From JBDLSO01 sp039799445 (GTDB lineage: Bacteria; Patescibacteriota; Minisyncoccia; Phycocordibacterales; UBA5272), in NCBI GenBank assembly GCA_039799445.1, contig JBDLSO010000029.1, positions 1 to 8,191 of the forward strand: a DNA stretch of 8,191 nucleotides. The letters are read 5' to 3'. Numbering within the stretch: position 1 is the first letter of the stretch; every line of letters starts with the position of its first letter. The notes beneath the pieces were generated by a model. That model saw only the letters and a program-made list of their open reading frames with translations. It was not told the DNA's origin and searched no databases. Below, piece after piece: positions 1-4,176 of this stretch. The translations under genes were made by a program, and so were the position numbers.

Positions 1-5
1 TTTAT

Positions 6-35
6 AAACAGCGCCCGCGGAAGCGGGCGCTGTTT
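6..35. terminator. Strong bidirectional hairpin terminator
   Basis: A perfect 13-bp GC-rich stem (6-18 with 23-35) is closed by a GGAA/TTCC tetraloop. It lies about 40 bp past the stop of the minus-strand MBL-fold gene. The T run on that side is short (TTT then ATAAA), so termination depends mainly on the stem. It could also serve a gene entering from the left edge. Confidence 0.75.
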
Positions 36-77
36 GTGTTGCTTAATTCAATATTCTACATTCTAGATTCAAGCCTA

Positions 78-698
78 TTACACCTCCATCAGTGCTATCA
101 CTTCCCCGTTTTTAGTCTCTATATCTTTGCGTTTGATAGTTAATTTCTCAATATACTCACGTGTGTCTGTACCTGCTTCGCGCAAGAAAAGAGGGAGGGT
201 TGTATCGCTAAATCCAATCGGGATAATGATCTTTGGACTGAGTGATTGAGCTGTCTGATAGAGTTCAGCGATATTTAAATTCTCTACCGCACTTCCTTCA
301 CACACAAACACAATATCTGTATCATTTATAACCTCTCTTTCTCTTGCTGTTAATTTCTTTGAGAGTGAGCCGAGAAAGCAAATACTCATATTATCTAAAT
401 TAAATGTGTAAATAGTGTTGATATGCATACCACTTTTGGTTTTTGTCTCTACACCAACTCCTTGGATGAACACACCTTGTGTCTCGTATTCACCTGGACC
501 AGTTACAGTAAACAATTCTTTACTACCGTGTGTTGCTTCTGATACACCATTGTATTCTGGAGTATTCATAGACACCAAAGCAATATGTGCGCCGTATTTG
601 GTCACCTTACCAGCTGCTTTGCTAACTGGGTTATACGCAATAGTGAGGTCTCCAAGCGCTAACTTTACATGTTGTGTTCCGTGATAGGTAATAATCAT
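78..698 (-). CDS. Degenerate MBL-fold (UlaG-like) protein, probably not metal-binding
   Basis: The 206-residue protein resembles small beta-lactamase-fold 'Zn-dependent hydrolases' (Lactamase_B_3/UlaG-like). Visible are an N-terminal strand MIITYHG, a segment DLTIAYNP (residues 17-24), the family block TGPGEYETQGVFIQG (66-80), and a later strand around DTDIVFV (126-132). At the place of the HxHxDH zinc motif, after strand IALVS, it reads MNTPEYNG (44-51), so the histidine ligands are absent. A metal-dependent hydrolase activity is therefore doubtful, and a structural or ligand-binding role is possible. Translation is possible from a GTG at 716 or an ATG at 704. I chose the ATG at 698 because the -10 box at 707-712 would place the transcript start there and because MIITYHG is the natural N-terminus. 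It is divergent from the small membrane gene. The fold is fairly sure and the function unknown. Confidence 0.8.
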   Translation of the reverse strand: MIITYHGTQHVKLALGDLTIAYNPVSKAAGKVTKYGAHIALVSMNTPEYNGVSEATHGSKELFTVTGPGEYETQGVFIQGVGVETKTKSGMHINTIYTFNLDNMSICFLGSLSKKLTAREREVINDTDIVFVCEGSAVENLNIAELYQTAQSLSPKIIIPIGFSDTTLPLFLREAGTDTREYIEKLTIKRKDIETKNGEVIALMEV

Positions 699-706
699 AT
701 ACATAT

Positions 707-735
707 AGTATATCACAGCGTTGCGACAAGGTTAA
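707..735 (-). promoter_or_regulatory. Promoter of the MBL-fold gene (leaderless)
   Basis: On the minus strand there is a TATACT -10 (707-712) preceded by TGA, giving an extended -10. A TTAACC -35 candidate (730-735) lies 17 bp upstream. The ATG at 698 begins 8 nt after the -10, so the mRNA should start at or within 1-2 nt of the start codon. No Shine-Dalgarno sequence is present. Confidence 0.6.
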
Positions 736-865
736 ATACCACCAACATCTGCAAAAATCGTGCTATATATCACTGACATATATTCAGATACATACGCCTG
801 CAAGTGAAATGATACAGAGTGGAGCTCTTGTCGTGAGTTATAGTATCCTCGTGGACACACATGTA

Positions 866-894
866 TTGTGCCAAAGTGTGAAAGACTATATACT
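866..894 (+). promoter_or_regulatory. Promoter of the small membrane protein gene (leaderless)
   Basis: TTGTGC (866-871) and TATACT (889-894) are separated by exactly 17 bp, and the -10 ends 6 nt before the ATG at 901. A transcript from this promoter would start at about the A of the ATG. This also argues against the upstream in-frame start at 868. Confidence 0.65.
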
Positions 895-900
895 ATACAT

Positions 901-1269
901 ATGAAACATATCATTTTGTATCTATTTCGCGCTAGTATCGCATTTTATTTTATATTTCCCGCTGTACTTAATTTGCGTGGCAATTCAGACTTTATAAGCT
1001 CTCCGCTTTTCAAATGTTTCACTAGTTCTTATTCATTTGCTCCCGACATGGTAGCACTGGCTATCAATATACTAGCGATACTACTGGGTGTACTTATACT
1101 TGTATGGAAACGCCCACTCACTCCCCTTGTACTTGGTATACTTGTACTGATATCGAAATTTATTTTGGAGAAAGTGTATTCTTTTGATTTTCTGATGATA
1201 ATAGTGCCTGTGCTACTAGTCAATATTGGATTGGCTATATTCTACTCAAGACATAGTAATGAATGGTAA
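901..1269 (+). CDS. Small four-helix integral membrane protein (DoxX-like?)
   Basis: The 122-residue, very hydrophobic protein appears to have four membrane segments. These run at roughly residues 5-22 (after the basic MKHIILYLFRAS start), 48-68, 72-88 and 93-113, and it ends in a short polar tail. The first segment, with an FRASIAFYFIFPAVLNLRG-like stretch, and the overall four-helix layout recall the DoxX/DoxD-like membrane family, but I see no decisive motif, so the function is unassigned. The start at 901 is chosen over an in-frame start at 868 because the promoter -10 ends at 894. It lies 50 bp upstream of recG, which seems to have its own promoter. The gene product is well supported, the family call is weak. 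Confidence 0.65.
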   Translation: MKHIILYLFRASIAFYFIFPAVLNLRGNSDFISSPLFKCFTSSYSFAPDMVALAINILAILLGVLILVWKRPLTPLVLGILVLISKFILEKVYSFDFLMIIVPVLLVNIGLAIFYSRHSNEW

Positions 1270-1303
1270 TACTGTTCTACTTTGTTCCATGTATAGCGCT
1301 ATG

Positions 1304-1312
1304 TGATATATA
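1304..1312 (+). promoter_or_regulatory. Extended -10 promoter of recG (leaderless)
   Basis: TGA followed by TATATA (1307-1312) ends 7 nt before the recG ATG at 1320, matching the spacing of the neighbouring genes. A TTGTTC at 1282-1287 is a possible but poorly spaced (19 bp) -35. No Shine-Dalgarno sequence precedes the ATG. Confidence 0.45.
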
Positions 1313-1319
1313 ACACTGC

Positions 1320-3524
1320 ATGCTCGATAATCCAATTACAAAATTACCCAGGCTCACCGAAGCACACAAGCTTGCTTTCAAAAGACTTGGTATACAGACA
1401 TATCGTGATCTTTTGTATCATATTCCGGTCCGTTATAACAACTTGTCCGAGATACGTACAATACAAGAAGTAGCACAGGGCGATGAGGTAACTTTGTACG
1501 GCAAACTGACTTCTCTACAAACTCGCAAAGGCTTCGGAGGTAGTCCAAATAGTACGCGAGCAATACTCTCTGATCACACAGGGCAGATCAAGCTCGTGTG
1601 GTTTCATCAGCCATATATTGCAAAGATGTACACCGAGGACAGCATTATCAAAATCTCTGGTAAAGTCAGTGGTACAGGCAGTACGCTCAGTATTGTGAAC
1701 CCAACGATAAATAATTCCAAAAACTTACCGATTGATTCTGGTAATTCACTATTTAAAATGGGTGATACTCATACACAAATAGAGGCGGGTGATGAATATT
1801 TGCAACCAATATACAATGAGACCAAAGATATCACCAGTCTCTATATATATCATCAAATACAAAAGCTTGTATCAAACGGAATCTTACAACAAATAGTAGA
1901 TCCAATTCCAGAATATATACTCAAAAAATACCACCTACCCACTCTCTCACTTGCGCTGACATATATACATTTTCCTAAAACTGCAGACCATGTAACTGTC
2001 GCTCGCAAAAGATTAGCGTTTGAAGAAATATTTTTTATACAATTACAACGTGCCAAAGAACGATTACTTCTAGCCGATACCCCTGGATTTGTGATAGATA
2101 GAAAAAATATTGACTTGGATTTCTTCATTTCCAAATTCCCTTTCCCACTGACTGACTCACAGACAAAAGCTATCGATGCAATATTCACCGATACTGCGAC
2201 TGGTACACCCATGTCAAGACTACTCGAAGGTGATGTGGGTAGTGGCAAAACAGCAGTCGCTGCGATAGCAGCATTTGCGGCAGCTACCACGAGACCGTAT
2301 TTACGTGACCAGAAAAAGACCCAGGAATTTGGTACATTACAAGTCGCATATATGGCGCCGACCGAAATACTTGCCAAGCAACATTTTGATAGCTTTTGTG
2401 AGTACTTCGCAGGTAGTGGGCTGTCTATCGCCCTTATTACAGGCTCTGGATGCCGCAAATACCCCTCTAAATCGCGTCCTGGTACAGCAACCGATATATC
2501 ACGCACTCAATTATCAAAATGGGTAGAAAATGGCGAAATAGCAATAGTTATAGGTACACATGCGCTGATACAGAAAAATGTTATTTTCAAGCATTTGGCG
2601 CTTTGTATTATCGACGAGCAACATCGTTTTGGCGTCAAACAAAGAAAAGCTTTGACTGCGAAAAAAGGGGCTGCGGGTATTGAGGCTGTACCACATCTTT
2701 TGTCTATGACTGCGACACCTATTCCCCGTACACTTGCACTCACTATATATGGTGACCTTGATTTAACTTTGCTCGATGAAATGCCACTTGGTAGAAAAAA
2801 AATAATGACAGAGATAGTGACACCACTCACGCGTGATGATATGTATAAGAAAGTACAAGCGGAGCTCGATAGCGGACGCCAAGCATATGTGATATGTCCA
2901 CGTATCGACGAGGCAGATGAAAACAAAGCAAAAAGCTTGCAACTCAAATCAGTTACTACTGAGGCTGCAAGATTGCAAAATACTGTATTTAAGAAAAATA
3001 CTATTGGAGTGCTACACGGCAAAATGCGACCAGCAGAGAAAGACTCGGTGATGAAAGATTTTGCTGAGGGTAAGATAGATATACTTGTTGCTACTTCGGT
3101 AGTTGAAGTTGGAGTAAGTGTCGCTAATGCAACGGTTATCGTGATAGAAGGAGCAGATAGGTTTGGACTCTCGCAACTTCATCAACTACGTGGTCGCGTC
3201 GTGCGTGGTACACATCAGCCATACTGTTTCGTGTGTAGTGATAATGCAAGCGAAAAGACATTGACGCGACTACACTCACTCGTGACTGCCAAAAATGGCT
3301 TTGAACTCGCCGAAATGGATCTCAGTCTCCGTGGCGCTGGTGGACTCACTCAAGGCAAACAATGGGGTGTATCGGATACTGCTATGGAAGCTATCAAGAA
3401 TATCAAACTTGTCGAAGCTGCGCGTACCGAAGCGCGTGCACTCATCACAAAAGACTTCACACTTGCATCTGTTCCTGAACTGCAAAAAACCCTAGCCGAA
3501 AGAGAAAAAACGCATTTGGAATAA
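1320..3524 (+). CDS. recG: ATP-dependent DNA helicase RecG
   Basis: RecG is a monomeric SF2 double-strand translocase that remodels stalled replication forks and branched DNA. The 734 residues show an N-terminal helical region, then an OB-fold wedge domain (about 45-130). Helicase domain 1 has Walker A GDVGSGKT (304-311), the APTEILA block (346-352), the DEQHRFG Walker B (432-438) and SMTATPIPRT (462-471). Helicase domain 2 has GVLHGKM (563-569), the SVVEVGV motif V region (593-599) and motif VI around QLRGRVVRG (622-630), followed by the RGAGGLTQGKQWG block (671-683). The protein is somewhat longer than typical (about 690 residues), with polar insertions near 131-156, 325-338 and 376-396. 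One oddity is motif VI, which reads GRVVRG where RecG normally has GRVGRG. The ATG at 1320 gives the expected N-terminus. It is followed 79 bp later by tRNA-Ile with no clear terminator between. Confidence 0.97.
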   Translation: MLDNPITKLPRLTEAHKLAFKRLGIQTYRDLLYHIPVRYNNLSEIRTIQEVAQGDEVTLYGKLTSLQTRKGFGGSPNSTRAILSDHTGQIKLVWFHQPYIAKMYTEDSIIKISGKVSGTGSTLSIVNPTINNSKNLPIDSGNSLFKMGDTHTQIEAGDEYLQPIYNETKDITSLYIYHQIQKLVSNGILQQIVDPIPEYILKKYHLPTLSLALTYIHFPKTADHVTVARKRLAFEEIFFIQLQRAKERLLLADTPGFVIDRKNIDLDFFISKFPFPLTDSQTKAIDAIFTDTATGTPMSRLLEGDVGSGKTAVAAIAAFAAATTRPYLRDQKKTQEFGTLQVAYMAPTEILAKQHFDSFCEYFAGSGLSIALITGSGCRKYPSKSRPGTATDISRTQLSKWVENGEIAIVIGTHALIQKNVIFKHLALCIIDEQHRFGVKQRKALTAKKGAAGIEAVPHLLSMTATPIPRTLALTIYGDLDLTLLDEMPLGRKKIMTEIVTPLTRDDMYKKVQAELDSGRQAYVICPRIDEADENKAKSLQLKSVTTEAARLQNTVFKKNTIGVLHGKMRPAEKDSVMKDFAEGKIDILVATSVVEVGVSVANATVIVIEGADRFGLSQLHQLRGRVVRGTHQPYCFVCSDNASEKTLTRLHSLVTAKNGFELAEMDLSLRGAGGLTQGKQWGVSDTAMEAIKNIKLVEAARTEARALITKDFTLASVPELQKTLAEREKTHLE

Positions 3525-3603
3525 GTCATCAACAGATAGTTGCAGAATATTGAAAAAAGACTATTTTTGGTGTATCATTGATATGTTCGAGTGTATATCA
3601 TCT

Positions 3604-3677
3604 GCGCCTATAGCACAATTGGTTAGTGCACACGGCTTATATCCGTGAGGTTATAGGTTCAAGTCCTATTGGGCGCA
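3604..3677 (+). tRNA. tRNA-Ile (anticodon UAU)
   Basis: A complete 74-nt cloverleaf is present. The acceptor stem GCGCCTA pairs with TGGGCGC (one G-U pair). The D arm is GCAC/GTGC with the GGTTA loop. The anticodon stem CACGG/CCGTG encloses loop CTTATAT, with anticodon TAT at 3638-3640. The T arm ATAGG/CCTAT has loop TTCAAGT, and the discriminator is A3677. CCA is not encoded, so it must be added after transcription. It would read AUA directly. Most bacteria instead use a CAU tRNA modified to lysidine by TilS. Its 3' end is duplicated at 4074-4094. Confidence 0.96.
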
Positions 3678-3680
3678 CAG
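3660..3680 (+). repeat. tRNA 3'-end direct repeat, copy 1 (att-like)
   Basis: These 21 bp comprise the second half of the T arm and the 3' acceptor strand of tRNA-Ile plus three bases (CAG). They recur perfectly at 4074-4094, 414 bp downstream. A 3' tRNA segment repeated downstream in the same orientation is the usual signature of site-specific integration at a tRNA gene, although no integrase is visible. Confidence 0.7.
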
Positions 3681-3687
3681 CGTCAAT

Positions 3688-3712
3688 AAAACACCACCTG
3701 CGTGGTGTTTTT
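3688..3712 (+). terminator. Intrinsic terminator of tRNA-Ile
   Basis: AAAACACCAC (3688-3697) pairs perfectly with GTGGTGTTTT (3702-3711) around a CTGC loop and ends in a T5 run. It lies 10 nt past the mature tRNA end. The sequence AACACC/GGTGTT resembles the terminator at 4150-4173 beyond the duplicated tRNA end. Confidence 0.85.
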
Positions 3713-3733
3713 AGCTGTGCGAACCGCAGTGAT

Positions 3734-3769
3734 GTTTTTAAAAAGTTTTATTACTGACTTTTTAAAAAC
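3734..3769. repeat. Perfect 13-bp AT-rich inverted repeat
   Basis: GTTTTTAAAAAGT (3734-3746) and ACTTTTTAAAAAC (3757-3769) are exact reverse complements around a 10-nt spacer. There is no GC core and no T run outside the stem, so it is not a usual terminator. It sits immediately before the structured segment at 3769-3970 and may be its boundary or a recombination or protein-binding site. The role is unknown. Confidence 0.6.
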
Positions 3770-3970
3770 CACGAGGTGGGGCCGAGAACACTTAGAAGGC
3801 TTGGTTGCGTAGGCTACCAAACGGACTTAGTGATTCGTGGCCACAGAAATACAAGAAAAATTGTGCGAGCCGGACCGTGACGACGGGAGGCGGGGTCACG
3901 AGATTTTTCAGCAGAAAAATACTTGTGACCACAAGTAAAAATAACTCAGATTCCTGTCTGGGTTATTTTT
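3769..3970 (+). ncRNA. Candidate structured RNA with alternative hairpins
   Basis: This segment has no coding potential, is visibly richer in G+C than its flanks, and contains nested complementarity. Hairpin A pairs 3780-3783 with 3839-3842, 3786-3788 with 3834-3836, 3789-3792 with 3829-3832, and an apical TTGGT/ACCAA stem (3801-3805, 3816-3820). Hairpin B pairs CGTGAC (3876-3881) with GTCACG (3895-3900). Hairpin C pairs 3894-3902 with 3922-3930 and continues with ATTTTTC/GAAAAAT (3903-3909, 3914-3920). B and C share 3895-3900 and exclude each other. A terminator (3937-3970) closes it. I found no RNase P, tmRNA, SRP or 6S signature. The strand is favoured by the terminator but not proven, and no clear promoter was found. 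It could be read through from recG-tRNA or be the core of a small inserted element. Confidence 0.4.
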
Positions 3971-3974
3971 ATTT
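3937..3974 (+). terminator. Intrinsic terminator of the upstream candidate RNA
   Basis: AAAAATAAC (3937-3945) pairs with GTTATTTTT (3962-3970). The stem extends inward by TCAGA/TCTGG (one G-U pair) to a 6-nt loop, and ATTT follows. The opposite strand also has a T run, so it may act in both directions. It directly abuts the promoter at 3974-3982. Confidence 0.7.
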
Positions 3975-3982
3975 GATATAAT
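3974..3982 (+). promoter_or_regulatory. Extended -10 promoter (TGATATAAT) of a candidate RNA gene
   Basis: A perfect TATAAT hexamer (3977-3982) is preceded by TGA, the same TGn extended -10 form seen upstream of ftsH, recG and the MBL-fold gene. The expected start, 6-7 nt downstream, is at about 3988-3990. That is exactly where a 10-bp long-range stem begins. No convincing -35 is present. Confidence 0.55.
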
Positions 3983-3987
3983 CTACG

Positions 3988-4094
3988 ATAGGACTTGAAC
4001 TCTGGCGCCAATTTGTAAGGAGTGCATGCGACTATACAAATTGTGCGTCTCGACCGAGTACTCGAGGAAGAGGCAAGTCCTATTGGGCGCACAG
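3988..4094 (+). ncRNA. Candidate tRNA-derived small RNA with three-way junction
   Basis: The predicted transcript from the TGATATAAT promoter opens with ATAGGACTTG (3988-3997), which pairs perfectly with CAAGTCCTAT (4074-4083). CTCT (4000-4003) pairs with AGAG (4069-4072) to extend this closing stem. Inside are CAATTTGTA/TACAAATTG (4009-4017, 4035-4043) and CTCGA/TCGAG (4049-4053, 4062-4066), giving a three-way junction. The 3' side (4074-4094) is identical to the tRNA-Ile 3' end, 3988-4000 is an inverted copy of its T arm, and 4005-4009 repeats the tRNA 5' GCGCC. It does not form a T arm of its own, so it is not a functional tRNA. The transcript may run to the terminator at 4150-4173 (about 185 nt). 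Function and family are unknown. It might instead be a scar of tRNA duplication. Confidence 0.45.
4074..4094 (+). repeat. tRNA 3'-end direct repeat, copy 2 (att-like)
   Basis: This is a perfect 21-bp copy of 3660-3680. Identity stops abruptly on both sides (GG versus TT upstream, GGCGCA versus CGTCAA downstream). Together with copy 1 it brackets the 393-bp spacer that holds both structured elements. Confidence 0.7.
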
Positions 4095-4149
4095 GGCGCA
4101 TATTTATTTGAAGAAAATAAACAATTACAGATGTTAGTGTGGAATTATT

Positions 4150-4173
4150 AAAAACACCCTTCTGGGTGTTTTT
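4150..4173. terminator. Bidirectional terminator between the RNA region and ftsH
   Basis: AAAAACACCC (4150-4159) pairs perfectly with GGGTGTTTTT (4164-4173) around a TTCT loop, with A/T runs on both sides. It ends 3 nt from the ftsH stop codon and would terminate ftsH on the minus strand as well as plus-strand RNA from the tRNA-derived region. Confidence 0.85.
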
Positions 4174-4176
4174 AAT

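Noticed and set aside
820..915. A 31-codon plus-strand frame from the ATG at 820 through the divergent promoter region.
   Set aside because: It overlaps the promoter and start of the membrane protein gene, has no ribosome site, and its composition is not protein-like.
1853..2506. A 217-residue minus-strand frame opposite recG.
   Set aside because: It lies antisense within intact RecG helicase motifs, shows no recognisable domain and has a cysteine/serine-rich shadow composition. The same holds for the minus-strand frame at 2507-3022.
3525..3603. A terminator or promoter between recG and the tRNA.
   Set aside because: The A and T runs near 3554-3568 form no GC-based stem, and TATATC at 3594-3599 lacks a well-spaced -35, so neither is called. 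The tRNA may be co-transcribed with recG.
4005..4091. An 87-nt long-variable-arm tRNA starting GCGCC and ending GGGCGCA.
   Set aside because: The acceptor ends can pair, but the T arm cannot form (GGCAAGT instead of TTCAAGT, and no partner for CCTAT on its 5' side), and no normal D or anticodon arm is found.
4062..4100. Resemblance to the RNase P RNA conserved block (GAGGAA...AGTCC...GGGC...CACAGGGCG).
   Set aside because: The match needs gaps, the 3' part is simply the copied tRNA end, and there is no room for the rest of an RNase P RNA before the ftsH terminator. The upstream CCACAGAAAT (3840-3849) is also an isolated short match, without the other conserved blocks.
3680..4150. tmRNA, SRP RNA, 6S RNA or a group I/II intron in the spacer.
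   Set aside because: None of the conserved sequences I know for these (tmRNA 5' and 3' ends, SRP GGAAGGAAGCAGC loop, intron cores) occurs on either strand. A covariance search would be decisive.
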